64,000 bases of DNA from Hydractinia symbiolongicarpus. Lineage: Eukaryota; Cnidaria; Hydrozoa; Anthoathecata; Hydractiniidae. Below are positions 16,201 through 30,000 of this stretch, in pieces. The DNA lies in contig NC_079888.1 of assembly GCF_029227915.1 (NCBI RefSeq), positions 21,432,001 through 21,496,000 of the forward strand. The letters run 5' to 3'. The translations under genes were made by a program, and so were the position numbers. The number at the start of each line of letters is the position of its first letter. Position 1 is the stretch's first letter. The notes beneath the pieces are model-generated. The model was not told the origin of the DNA and did not search any database. It saw only the letters and a program-made list of their open reading frames with translations.

Positions 16201-17879
16201 AACTCAGCGATTACACTTGCCGCTGTGGTTGCGCTTCATTTAAGACTTTAGATAAATAAGTCATTTTTTACTGTGGGACCAATCCTATCCGTTATCGTGC
16301 GCTGAAGAAATAGCGACAGTTTCAAAAACTACATTTCATCGACTTTCTAACGGTGTCAGTCCCTTTCACTTTCCACGGTTTGGTCACAAATACGTACCAA
16401 CATGTATTTAGCGATATTTTTCTGATATTACTAGGTTGCGTCGCTTTTAACTATGAAACGATTGACTGTGGCACTTAATTGAACTAACTTTGGACTGTCT
16501 CCTGATAAATGTGATAAAAGAGACAATTGGACTCCAAGAAAAAACATTCTTCTTAATTTGACATGATTGCCGAAACTCAGAGATTACACTGGGCTCTGTG
16601 GTTGCGCTTCATTTAGGAATTATGATAAAAAAAGTCATTTTTTTATTGTGGGACCAATCCTAGCCATTATCGCGCGCTGAGGAAATAGCGAGAGTTTCAA
16701 AAACTACATTTCATTGACTTTCTAACGGTGTCAGTCCGTTTGAGTTACAACGGTTGTGTCACATATTGGTACCAACATGTATTTAGCGATATTGTTTTGA
16801 TATTACTAGGTTGCATCGCTTTTAACAATGAAACGTTGACTGTGGAACTAAATTGAACTAACTTTGGACTGTGACCTGATAAATGTGATAAATGAGACAA
16901 TTGGACTCCAAGAAATAACATTCTTCTTAATTTGACGTGATTGCCGGAACTCAGCGATTACACTGGGCTCTGTGGTAGCGCTTCATTTAAGAATTAAGAT
17001 AAAAAAAGTCATTTTTTTATTGTGGGACCAATCCTAGCCGTTATCGCGCGCTAAAGAAATGGCGACAGTTTCACAAACTGCATTTCATTGACATTCTAAC
17101 GGTGTCAGTCCGTTTGAGTTACAACGGTTGGGTAACATATTCGTACCAACATGTATTTAGCGATATTTTTCTGATATTACTAGGTTGCATCGCTTTTAAC
17201 AATGAAACGATTGACTGTGGGACCTAATTGAGCTAACTTTGGACTGTGACCTGATAAATGTGATAAATAAGACAATTGGACTGCAAGAAATAACATTCTT
17301 GTTAATTTGACGTGATTGCCGGAACTCAGCGGTTACACTGGGCACTGTGGTAGCGCTTCATTTAAAAATTAAGCTAAAAAAAGTCATTTTTTTACTGTGG
17401 GACATATCCTAGCCGTTAGCGCGCGTTGAAGAAAAAGCTACAGTTTCAAAAACTACATTTCATTGACTCTCTAACGGTGTCAGTCCGTTTGAGTTACAAC
17501 GGTTGGGTCACATATTCGTACCAACATGTATTTAGCGATATTTTTCTGATATTACTAGGTTGCATCGCTTTTAACTATGAAACGATTGACTGTGGGACTT
17601 AATTGAGCTAACTTTGGACTGTCACCTGATAAATGTGATAAATGAGACAATTGGACACCAAGAAATAACATTCTTCTTAATTTGACGTGATTGCCGGAAC
17701 TCAGCGATTACACTGTCCGCTGTGGTAGCGCTTCATTTAAGAGTTTAGATAAATAAGTCATTTTTTACTGTGGGACCAATCCTATCTGTTATCGCGCGCT
17801 GAAGAAATAGCGACAGTTTCAAAAACTGCATTTCATTGACTTTCTAACGGTGTCAGTCCGTTTGAGTTACAACGGTTGG

Positions 17880-17957
17880 AAATTTAGTTTTTGAAACTGT
17901 TGCTTTTTCTTCAACGCGCGCTAACGGCTAGGATAGGTCCCACAGTAAAAAAATGAC
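17880..17957 (-). repeat. Inverted satellite piece, copy 1 (foldback arm)
   Basis: These 78 bp are the reverse complement of the following satellite stretch at 18005-18082, with one mismatch seen. They start directly after ...CAACGGTTGG of a normal monomer and end directly before CACTGGGCACTG, replacing about 200 bp of the monomer. With the direct copy 47 bp further on they form a foldback with 78-bp arms. Confidence 0.93.
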
Positions 17958-20750
17958 CACTGGGCACTGTGGTAGCGCTTCATTTAAAAATTAAGGTAAA
18001 AAAAGTCATTTTTTTACTGTGTGACCTATCCTAGCCGTTAGCGCGCGTTGAAGAAAAAGCAACAGTTTCAAAAACTAAATTTCATTGACTTTCTAACGGT
18101 GTCAGTCCGTTTGAATTACAACGGTTGTGTCACATATTCGTACCATAATGTATTTAGCGATATTTTTCTGATATTAGTAGGTTGCATCGCTTTTAACAAT
18201 GAAACGATTGACTGTGGGACTTAATTGAGCTAACTTTGGACTGTGACCTGATAAATGTGATAAATAAGACAATTGGACTGCAAGAAATAACATTCTTGTT
18301 AATTTGACGTGATTGCCGGAACTCATTGGTTACACTGGGCACTGTGGTAGCGCTTCATTTAAAAATTAAGCTAAAAAAAGTCATTTTTTTACTGTGGCAC
18401 CTATCTTAGCCGTTAGCGCGCGTTGAAGAAAAAGCGACAGTTTCAAAAACTACATTTCATTGACTTTCTAACGGTGTCAGTCCGTTTGAGTTACAATGGT
18501 TGGGTCACATATTCGTACCAACATGTATTTAGCGATATTTTTCTGATATTACTAGGTTGCATCGCTTTTAACTATGAAACGATTGACTGTGGGACTTAAT
18601 TGAGCTAACTTTGGACTGTCACCTGATAAATGTGATAAATGAGACAATTGGACACCAAGAAATAACATTCTTCTTAATTTGACGTGATTGCCGGAACTCA
18701 GCGATTACACTTGCCGCTGTGGTTGCGCTTCATTTAAGAGTTTAGATAAATAAGTCATTTTTTACTGTGGGACCAATCCTATCCGTTATCGCGCGCTGAA
18801 GAAATAGCGACAGTTTCAAAAACTACATTTCATCGACTTTCTAACGGTGTCAGTGCCTTTCACTTTCCACGGTTTGGTCACAAATACGTACCAACATGTA
18901 TTTAGCGATATTTTTCTGATATTACCAGGTTGCGTCGCTTTTAACTATGAAACGATTGACTGTGGGACTTAATTGAACTAACTTTGGACTGTCTCCTGAT
19001 AAATGTGATAAAAGAGACAATTGGACTCCAAGAAAAAACATTCTTCTTAATTTGACATGATTGCCGAAGCTCAGCGATTACACTGGGCTCTGTGGTAGCG
19101 CTTCATTTAGGAATTATGATAAAAAAAGTCATTTTTTTATTGTGGGACCAATCCTAGCCATTATCGCGCGCTGAGGAAATAGCGAGAGTTTCAAAAACTA
19201 CATTTCATTGACTTTCTAACGGTGTCAGTCCGTTTGAGTTTCAACGGTTGTGTCACATATTGGTACCAACATGTATTTAGCGATATTGTTTTGATATTAC
19301 TAGGTTGCATCGCTTTTAACAATGAAACGTTGACTGTTGAACTAAATTGAAATAACTTCGGGCTGTGACCTGATAAATGTGATAAATGAGACAATTGGAC
19401 TCCAATAAATAACATTCTTCTTAATTTGACGTGATTGCCGGAACTCAGCGATTACACTGGGCTCTGTGGTAGCGCTTCATTTAAGAATTAAGATAAAAAA
19501 AAGTCATTTTCTTTATTGTGGGACCAATCCTAGCCGTTATCGCGCGCTAAAGAAATGGCGACAGTTTCAAGAACTACATTTCATTGACTTTCTAACAGTG
19601 TCAGTCCGTTTGAGTTACAACGGTTGGGTGACATATTCGTACCAACATGTATTTAGCGATATTTTTCTGATATTACCAGGTTGCATCGCTTTTAACTAAG
19701 AAACGATTGACTGTGGGACTTAATTGAGCTAACTTTGGACTGTCACCTGATAAATGTGATAAAAGAGACAATTGGACTCCAAGAAAAAACATTCTTCTTA
19801 ATTTGACATGATTGCCGAAACTCAGCGATTACACTGGGCTCTGTGGTAGCGCTTCATTTAAGAATTATGATAAAAAAAGTAATTTTTTTATTGCGGGACC
19901 AATCCTAGCCATTATCTCGCGCTGAAGAAATAGCGGCAGTTTCAAAAACTACATTTTATTGACTTTCTAACGGTGTCAGTCCGTTTGAGTTACAACGGTT
20001 GGGTCACATATTCGTACCAACATGTATTTAGCGATATTTTTCTGATATTACTAGGTTGCATGGCTTTTAACAATGAAACGATTGACTGTGGGACTTAATT
20101 GAGCTAACTTTGGACTGTGACCTGATAAATGTGATAAATGAGACAATTGGACTCCAAGAAATAACATTCTTGTTAACTTGACGTGATTGCTGGAACTCTG
20201 CGATTACACTGGGCACTGTGGTAGCGCTTCATTTAAGAATTATGATAAAAAAGTCATATTTTTATTGTGGCACCAATCCTAGCCATTATCCTGCGCTGAG
20301 GAAGTAGCGACAGTTTCAAAAACTACATTTCATTGACTTTCTAACGGTGTCAGTCCGTTTGAGTTTCAACGGTTGTGTCACATATTCATACCAACATGTA
20401 TTTAGCGATATTTTTTTTATATTACTAGGTTGCATCGCTTTTAACAATGAAACGTTGACTATGGGACTTAATTGAACTAACTTTGGACTGTGACCTGATA
20501 AATGTGATAAATGAGACAATTGGACTCCAAGAAATAACATTCTTGTTAACTTGACGTGATTGCCGGAACTCAGCGATTACACTGGGCACTGTGGTAGCGC
20601 TTCATTTAAAAATTAAGATACAAAAAGTCATTTTTTTATTGTGGAACCAATCCTAGCCGTTATCGCGCGTTAAAGAAATAGCGACAGTTTCAAGAACTAC
20701 ATTTCATTGACTTTCTAACGGTGTCAGTCCGTTTGAGTTACAACGGTTGG

Positions 20751-20828
20751 AAATTTAGTTTTTGAAACTGTTGCTTTTTCTTCAACGCGCGCTAACGGCT
20801 AGGATAGGTCCCACAGTAAAAAAATGAC
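20751..20828 (-). repeat. Inverted satellite piece, copy 2 (foldback arm)
   Basis: Same 78-bp inverted piece with the same left breakpoint (after CAACGGTTGG) and right breakpoint (before CACTGGGC) as at 17880. The direct partner arm is 20876-20953, again 47 bp downstream. The identical junctions show descent from one event followed by amplification with the array. Confidence 0.93.
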
Positions 20829-22323
20829 CACTGGGCACTGTGGTAGCGCTTCATTTAAAAATTAAGGTAAAAAAAGTCATTTTTTTACTGTGTGACCTAT
20901 CCTAGCCGTTAGCGCGCGTTGAAGAAAAAGCAACAGTTTCAAAAACTAAATTTCATTGACTTTCTAACGGTGTCAGTCCGTTTGAATTACAACGGTTGTG
21001 TCACATATTCGTACCAACATGTATTTAGCGATATTTTTCTGATATTAGTAGGTTGCATCGCTTTTAACAATGAAACGATTGACTGTGGGACTTAATTGAG
21101 CTAACTTTGGACTGTGACCTGATAAATGTGATAAATGAGACAATTGGACACCAAGAAATAACATTCTTCTTAATTTGACGTGATTGCCGGAACTCAGCGA
21201 TTACACTTGCCGCTGTGGTTGCGCTTCATTTAAGAGTTTAGATAAATAAGTCATTTTTTACTGTGGGACCAATCCTATCCGTTATCGCGCGCTGAAGAAA
21301 TAGCGACAGTTTCAAAAACTACATTTCATCGACTTTCTAACGGTGTCAGTCCCTTTCACTCTCCACGGTTTGGTCACAAATACGTACCAACATGTATTTA
21401 GCGATATTTTTCTGATATTACTAGGTTGCGTCGCTTTTAACTATGAAACGATTGACTGTGGGACTTAATTGAACTAACTTTGGACTGTCTCCTGATAAAT
21501 GTGATAAAAGAAAAAATTGGACTCCAAGAAAAAACATTCTTCTTAATTTGACATGATTGCCGAAACTCAGCGATTACACTGGGCTTTGTGGTAGCGCTTC
21601 ATTTAGGAATTATGATAAAAAAAGTCATTTTTTTATTGTGGGACCAATCCTAGCCATTATCGCGCGCTGAGGAAATAGCGAGAGTTTCAATAACTACATT
21701 TCATTGACTTTCTAACGGTGTCAGTCCGTTTGAGTTTCAACGGTTGTATCACATATTGGTACCAACATGTATTTAGCGATATTGTTTTGATATTACTAGG
21801 TTGCATCGCTTTTAACAATGAAACGTTGACTGTGGAACTAAATTGAACTAACTTTGGACTGTGACCTGATAAATGTAATAAATGAGACAATTGGACTCCA
21901 AGAAATAACATTCTTCTTAATTTGACGTGATTTCCGGAACTCAGCGATTACACTTGCCGCTGTGGTTGCGCTTCATTTAAGAGTTTAGATAAATAAGTCA
22001 TTTTTTACTGTGGGACCAATCCTATCCGTTATCGCGCGCTGAAGAAATAGCGACAGTTTCAAAAACTACATTTCATCGACTTTCTAACGGTGTCAGTCCC
22101 TTTCACTTTCCACGGTTTGGTCACAAATACGTACCAACATGTATTTGACGATATTTTTCTGATATTACTAGGTTGCGTCGCTTTTAACTATGAAACGATT
22201 GACTGTGGGACTTAATTGAACTAACTTTGGACTGTCTCCTGATAAATGTGATAAAAGAGACAATTGGACTCCAAGAAAAAACATTCTTCTTAATTTGACA
22301 TGATTGCCGAAACTCAGCGATTA

Positions 22324-24820
22324 CACTGGGCTCTGTGGTAGCGCTTCATTTAGGAATTATGATAAAAAAAGTCATTTTTTTATTGTGGGACCAATCCTAG
22401 CCATTATCGCGCGCTGAGGAAATAGCGAGAGTTTCAAAAACTACATTTCATTGACTTTCTAACGGTGTCAGTCCGTTTGAGTTTCAACGGTTGTGTCACA
22501 TATTGGTACCAACATGTATTTAGCGATATTGTTTTGATATTACTAGGTTGCATCGCTTTTAACAATGAAACGTTGACTGTGGAACTAAATTGAACTAACT
22601 TTGGACTGTGACCTGATAAATGTGATAAATGAGACAATTGGACTCCAAGAAAAAACATTCTTCTTACTTTGACGTGATTTCCGGAACTCAGCGATTACAC
22701 TGGGCTCTGTGGTAGCGCTTCATTTAAGAATTAAGATAAAAAAAGTCATTTTTTTATTGTGGGACCAATCCTAGCCGTTATCGCGCGCTAAAGAAATGGC
22801 GACAGTTTCAAGAACTACATTTCATTGACTTTCTAACAGTGTCAGTCCGTTTGAGTTACAACGGTTGGGTGACATATTCGTACCAACATGTAGTTAGCGA
22901 TATTTTTCTGATATTACCAGGTTGCATCGCTTTTAACTATGAAACGATTGACTGTGGGACTTAATTGAGCTAACTTTGGACTGTCACCTGATAAATGTGA
23001 TAAAAGAGACAATTGGACTCCAAGAAAAAACATTCTTCTTAATTTGACATGATTGCCGAAACTCAGCGATTACACTGGGCTCTGTGGTAGCGCTTCATTT
23101 AAGAATTATGATAAAAAAAAGTCATTTTTTTATTGTGGGACCAATCCTAGCCATTATCGCGCGCTGAGGAAATAGCGAGAGTTTCAAAAACTACATTTCA
23201 TTGACTTTCTAACGGTGTCAGTCCGTTTGAGTTTCAACGGTTGTGTCACATATTGGTACCAACATGTATTTAGCGATATTGTTTTGATATTACTAGGTTG
23301 CATCGCTTTTAACAATGAAACGTTGACTGTTGAACTAAATTGAAATAACTTTGGACTGTGACCTGATAAATGTGATAAATGAGACAATTGGACTCCAAGA
23401 AATAACATTCTTCTTAATTTGACGTGATTGCCGGAACTCAGCGATTACACTGGGCACTGTGGTAGCGCTTCATTTAAAAATTAAGATAAAAAAAGTCATT
23501 TTCTTTATTGTGGGACCAATCCTAGCCGTTATCGCGCGCTAAAGAAATGACGACAGTTTCAAGAACTACATTTCATTGACTTTCTAACAGTGTCAGTCCG
23601 TTTGAGTTACAACGGTTGGGTGACATATTCGTACCAACATGTATTTAGCGATATTTTTCTGATATTACCATGTTGCATCGCTTTTAACTATGAAACGATT
23701 GACTGTGGGACTTAATTGAGCTAACTTTGGACTGTCACCTGATAAATGTGATAAAAGAGACAATTGGACTTCAAGAAAAAACATTCTTCTTAATTTGACA
23801 TGATTGCCGAAACTCAGCGATTACACTGGGCTCTGTGGTAGCGCTTCATTTAAGAATTATGATAAAAAAAGTAATTTTTTTATTGCGGGACCAATCCTAG
23901 CCATTATCTCGCGCTGAAGAAATAGCGGCAGTTTCAAAAACTACATTTTATTGACTTTCTAACGGTGTCAGTCCGTTTGAGTTACAACGGTTGGGTCACA
24001 TATTCGTACCAACATGTATTTAGCGATATTTTTCTGATATTACTAGGTTGCATGGCTTTTAACAATGAAACGATTGACTGTGGGACTTAATTGAGCTAAC
24101 TTTGGAATGTGACCTGATAAATGTGATAAATGAGACAATTGGACTCCAAGAAATAACATTCTTGTTAACTTGACGTGATTGCTGGAACTCTGCGATTACA
24201 CTGGGCACTGTGGTAGCGCTTCATTTAAGAATTATGATAAAAAAGTCATATTTTTATTGTGGCACCAATCCTAGCCATTATCCTGCGCTGAGGAAATAGC
24301 GACAGTTTCAAAAACTACATTTCATTGACTTTCTAACGGTGTCAGTCCGTTTGAGTTTCAACGGTTGTGTCACATATTCATACCAACATGTATTTAGCGA
24401 TATTTTTTTTATATTACTAGGTTTCATCGCTTTTAACAATGAAACGTTGACTGTGGGACTTATTTGAACTAACTTTGGACTGTGACCTGATAAATGTGAT
24501 AAATGAGACAATTGGACTCCAAGAAATAACATTCTTGTTAACTTGACGTGATTGCCGGAACTCAGCGATTACACTGGGCACTGTGGTAGCGCTTCATTTG
24601 AAAATTAAAATACAAAAAGTCATTCTTTTATTGTGGGACCAATCCTAGCCGTTATTGCGCGTTAAAGAAATAGCGACAGTTTCAAGAACTACATTTCATT
24701 GACTTTCTAACGGTGTCAGTCCGTTTGAGTTACAACGGTTGGAAATTTAGTTTTTGAAACTGTTGCTTTTTCTTCAACGCGCGCTAACGGCTAGGATAGG
24801 TCCCACAGTAAAAAAATGAC
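22324..24820. repeat. Large tandem duplication, copy 1 (2497 bp)
   Basis: This block is repeated directly at 24821-27317. Private variants are shared at a constant offset of 2497: ACCATGTTGC at about 23668 and 26165, GGAATGTGACC at about 24105 and 26601, AGGTTTCATCGC at about 24419 and 26916. I saw no difference at the sites compared. It spans about seven monomers, one shortened by the inverted piece at its end. Confidence 0.92.
24743..24820 (-). repeat. Inverted satellite piece, copy 3
   Basis: Same 78-bp inverted piece and left breakpoint as the other copies. Here the sequence that follows is CACTGGGCTCTG of a subtype-C monomer instead of CACTGGGCACTG, because the next copy of the 2497-bp duplication begins at 24821. 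The downstream direct arm is therefore a different, less matched monomer. Confidence 0.92.
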
Positions 24821-27317
24821 CACTGGGCTCTGTGGTAGCGCTTCATTTAGGAATTATGATAAAAAAAGTCATTTTTTTATTGTGGGACCAATCCTAGCCA
24901 TTATCGCGCGCTGAGGAAATAGCGAGAGTTTCAAAAACTACATTTCATTGACTTTCTAACGGTGTCAGTCCGTTTGAGTTTCAACGGTTGTGTCACATAT
25001 TGGTACCAACATGTATTTAGCGATATTGTTTTGATATTACTAGGTTGCATCGCTTTTAACAATGAAACGTTGACTGTGGAACTAAATTGAACTAACTTTG
25101 GACTGTGACCTGATAAATGTGATAAATGAGACAATTGGACTCCAAGAAAAAACATTCTTCTTACTTTGACGTGATTTCCGGAACTCAGCGATTACACTGG
25201 GCTCTGTGGTAGCGCTTCATTTAAGAATTAAGATAAAAAAAGTCATTTTTTTATTGTGGGACCAATCCTAGCCGTTATCGCGCGCTAAAGAAATGGCGAC
25301 AGTTTCAAGAACTACATTTCATTGACTTTCTAACAGTGTCAGTCCGTTTGAGTTACAACGGTTGGGTGACATATTCGTACCAACATGTAGTTAGCGATAT
25401 TTTTCTGATATTACCAGGTTGCATCGCTTTTAACTATGAAACGATTGACTGTGGGACTTAATTGAGCTAACTTTGGACTGTCACCTGATAAATGTGATAA
25501 AAGAGACAATTGGACTCCAAGAAAAAACATTCTTCTTAATTTGACATGATTGCCGAAACTCAGCGATTACACTGGGCTCTGTGGTAGCGCTTCATTTAAG
25601 AATTATGATAAAAAAAAGTCATTTTTTTATTGTGGGACCAATCCTAGCCATTATCGCGCGCTGAGGAAATAGCGAGAGTTTCAAAAACTACATTTCATTG
25701 ACTTTCTAACGGTGTCAGTCCGTTTGAGTTTCAACGGTTGTGTCACATATTGGTACCAACATGTATTTAGCGATATTGTTTTGATATTACTAGGTTGCAT
25801 CGCTTTTAACAATGAAACGTTGACTGTTGAACTAAATTGAAATAACTTTGGACTGTGACCTGATAAATGTGATAAATGAGACAATTGGACTCCAAGAAAT
25901 AACATTCTTCTTAATTTGACGTGATTGCCGGAACTCAGCGATTACACTGGGCACTGTGGTAGCGCTTCATTTAAAAATTAAGATAAAAAAAGTCATTTTC
26001 TTTATTGTGGGACCAATCCTAGCCGTTATCGCGCGCTAAAGAAATGACGACAGTTTCAAGAACTACATTTCATTGACTTTCTAACAGTGTCAGTCCGTTT
26101 GAGTTACAACGGTTGGGTGACATATTCGTACCAACATGTATTTAGCGATATTTTTCTGATATTACCATGTTGCATCGCTTTTAACTATGAAACGATTGAC
26201 TGTGGGACTTAATTGAGCTAACTTTGGACTGTCACCTGATAAATGTGATAAAAGAGACAATTGGACTTCAAGAAAAAACATTCTTCTTAATTTGACATGA
26301 TTGCCGAAACTCAGCGATTACACTGGGCTCTGTGGTAGCGCTTCATTTAAGAATTATGATAAAAAAAGTAATTTTTTTATTGCGGGACCAATCCTAGCCA
26401 TTATCTCGCGCTGAAGAAATAGCGGCAGTTTCAAAAACTACATTTTATTGACTTTCTAACGGTGTCAGTCCGTTTGAGTTACAACGGTTGGGTCACATAT
26501 TCGTACCAACATGTATTTAGCGATATTTTTCTGATATTACTAGGTTGCATGGCTTTTAACAATGAAACGATTGACTGTGGGACTTAATTGAGCTAACTTT
26601 GGAATGTGACCTGATAAATGTGATAAATGAGACAATTGGACTCCAAGAAATAACATTCTTGTTAACTTGACGTGATTGCTGGAACTCTGCGATTACACTG
26701 GGCACTGTGGTAGCGCTTCATTTAAGAATTATGATAAAAAAGTCATATTTTTATTGTGGCACCAATCCTAGCCATTATCCTGCGCTGAGGAAATAGCGAC
26801 AGTTTCAAAAACTACATTTCATTGACTTTCTAACGGTGTCAGTCCGTTTGAGTTTCAACGGTTGTGTCACATATTCATACCAACATGTATTTAGCGATAT
26901 TTTTTTTATATTACTAGGTTTCATCGCTTTTAACAATGAAACGTTGACTGTGGGACTTATTTGAACTAACTTTGGACTGTGACCTGATAAATGTGATAAA
27001 TGAGACAATTGGACTCCAAGAAATAACATTCTTGTTAACTTGACGTGATTGCCGGAACTCAGCGATTACACTGGGCACTGTGGTAGCGCTTCATTTGAAA
27101 ATTAAAATACAAAAAGTCATTCTTTTATTGTGGGACCAATCCTAGCCGTTATTGCGCGTTAAAGAAATAGCGACAGTTTCAAGAACTACATTTCATTGAC
27201 TTTCTAACGGTGTCAGTCCGTTTGAGTTACAACGGTTGGAAATTTAGTTTTTGAAACTGTTGCTTTTTCTTCAACGCGCGCTAACGGCTAGGATAGGTCC
27301 CACAGTAAAAAAATGAC
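24821..27317. repeat. Large tandem duplication, copy 2 (2497 bp)
   Basis: Second copy of the 22324-24820 block, ending with the same 78-bp inverted piece (27240-27317). The near-identity contrasts with the clear divergence between monomers inside each block, so the block duplication is much younger than the monomers. Unequal exchange is the usual explanation; an assembly duplication should also be excluded. Confidence 0.92.
27240..27317 (-). repeat. Inverted satellite piece, copy 4
   Basis: Fourth copy of the 78-bp inverted piece, again between ...CAACGGTTGG and CACTGGGCACTG. As at 17880 and 20751, a matching direct arm follows 47 bp downstream, so this copy also has a foldback. Confidence 0.92.
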
Positions 27318-30000
27318 CACTGGGCACTGTGGTAGCGCTTCATTTAAAAATTAAGGTAAAAAAAGTCATTTTTTTACTGTGTGACCTATCCTAGCCGTTA
27401 GCTCGCGTTGAAGAAAAAGCAACAGTTTCAAAAACTAAATTTCATTGACTTTCTAACGGTGTCAGTCCGTTTGAATTACAACGGTTGTGTCACATATTCG
27501 TACCAACATGTATTTAGCGATATTTTTCTGATATTAGTAGGTTGCATCGCTTTTAACAATGAAACGATTGACTGTGGGACTTAATTGAGCTAACTTTGGA
27601 CTGTGACCTGATAAATGTGATAAATAAGACAATTGGACTCCAAGAAATAACATTCTTGTTAATTTGACGTGATTGCCGGAACTCATTGGTTACACTGGGC
27701 ACTGTGGTAGCGCTTCATTTAAAAATTAAGCTAAAAAAAGTCATTTTTTTACTGTGGCACCTATCCTAGCCGTTAGCGCGCGTTGAAGAAAAAGCGACAG
27801 TTTCAAAAACTACATTTCATTGACTTTCTAACGGTGTCAGTCCGTTTGAGTTACAACGGTTGGGTCACATATTCGTACCAACATGTATTTAGCGATATTT
27901 TTCTGATATTACTAGGTTGCATCGCTTTTAACTATGAAACGATTGACTGTGGGACTTAATTGAGCTAACTTTGAACTGTCACCTGATAAATGTGATAAAT
28001 GAGACAATTGGACACCAAGAAATAACATTCTTCTTAATTTGACGTGATTGCCGGAACTCAGCGATTACACTTGCCGCTGTGGTTGCGCTTCATTTAAGAG
28101 TTTAGATAAATAAGTCATTTTTTACTGTGGGACCAATCCTATCCGTTATCGCGCGCTGAAGAAATAGCGACAGTTTCAAAAACTACATTTCATCGACATT
28201 CTAACGGTGTCAGTCCCTTTCACTTTCCACGGTTTGGTCACAAATACGTACCAACATGTATTTAGCGATATTTTTCTGATATTACTAGGTTGCGTCGCTT
28301 TTAACTATGATACGATTGACTGTGGGACTTAATTGAACTAACTTTGGACTATCTCCTGATAAATGTGATAAAAGAGACAATTGGACTCCAAGAAAAAACA
28401 TTCTTCTTAATTTGACATGATTGCCGAAACTCAGCGATTACACTGGGCTCTGTGGTAGCGCTTCATTTAGGAATTATGATAAAAAAGTCATTTTTTTATT
28501 GTGGGACCAATCCTAGCCATTATCGCGCGCTGAGGAAATAGCGAGAGTTTCAAAAACTACATTTCATTGACTTTCTAACGGTGTCAGTCCGTTTGAGTTT
28601 CAACGGTTGTGTCACATATTGGTACCAACATGTATTTAGCGATATTGTTTTGATATTACTAGGTTGCATCGCTTTTAACAATGAAACGTTGACTGTGGAA
28701 CTAAATTAAACTAACTTTGGACTGTGACCTGATAAATGTGATAAATGAGACAATTGGACTCCAAGAAATAACATTCTTCTTAATTTGACGTGATTGCCGG
28801 AACTCAGCGATTACACTTGCCGCTGTGGTTGCGCTTCATTTAAGAGTTTAGATAAATAAGTCATTTTTTACTGTGGGACCAATCCTATCCGTTATCGCGC
28901 GCTGAAGAAATAGCGACAGTTTCAAAAACTACATTTCATCGACATTCTAACGGTGTCAGTCCCTTTCACTTTCCACGGTTTGGTCACAAATACGTACCAA
29001 CATGTATTTAGCGATATTTTTCTGATATTACCAGGTTACATCGCTTTTAACTATGAAACGAATGACTGTGGGACTTAATTGAGCTAACTTTGGACTGTCA
29101 CCTGATAAATGTGATAAAAGAGACAATTGGACTCCAAGAAAAAACATTCTTCTTAATTTGACATGATTGCCGAAACTCAGCGATTACACTGGGCTCTGTG
29201 GTAGCGCTTCATTTAAGAATTATGATAAAAAAAGTCATTTTTTTATTGTTAGACCAATCCTAGCCATTATCGCGCGCTGAGGAAATAGCGAGAGTTTCAA
29301 AAACTACATTTCATTGACTTTCTAACGGTGTCAGTCCGTTTGAGTTTCAACGGTTGTGTCACATATTGGTACCAACATGTATTTAGCAATATTGTTTTGA
29401 TATTACTAGGTTGCATCGATTTTAACAATGAAACGTTGACTGTGGAACTAAATTGAACTAACTTTGGACTGTGACCTGATAAATGTGATAAATGAGACAA
29501 TTGGACTCCAAGAAATAACATTCTTCTTAATTTGACGTGATTGCCGGAACTCAGCGATTACACTGGGCTCTGTGGTAGCGCTTCATTTAAGAATTAAGAT
29601 AAAAAAGTAATTTTTTTATTGCGGGACCAATCCTAGCCATTATCTCGCGCTGAAGAAATAGCGGCAGTTTCAAAAACTACATTTCATTGACTTTCTAACG
29701 GTGTCAGTCCGTTTGAGTTTCAACGGTTGTGTCACATATTGGTACCAACATGTATTTAGCAATATTTTTTTGATATTACTAGGTTGCATGGCTTTTAACA
29801 ATGAAACGATTGACTGTGGGACTTAATTGAGCTAACTTTGGACTGTGACCTGATAAATGTGATAAATGAGACAATTGGACTCCAAGAAATAACATTCTTG
29901 TTAACTTGACGTGATTGCTGGAACTCTGCGATTACACTGGGCACTGTGGTAGCGCTTCATTTAAGAATTATGATAAAAAAGTCATATTTTTATTGTGGCA

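Larger units (their letters stand above)
16201..30000. repeat. Satellite array, middle zone (subtypes C and D, inverted pieces)
   Basis: The same satellite in the same orientation, with different variants. Subtype C (GAATTATGATAAAAAAAGTC, then TTATTGTGGGACCAATCC and CGCGCTGAGGAAATAG) becomes common. A diverged subtype D, recognised by CCCTTTCACTTTCCACGG followed by TTTGGTCACAAATACG, occurs near 16360, 18850, 21350, 22100, 28210 and 28970. The zone holds four 78-bp inverted satellite pieces and a 2497-bp tandem duplication, listed separately. From about 19 kb many monomers keep an open minus-strand frame of exactly 74 codons. No other gene or element is seen. Confidence 0.95.
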
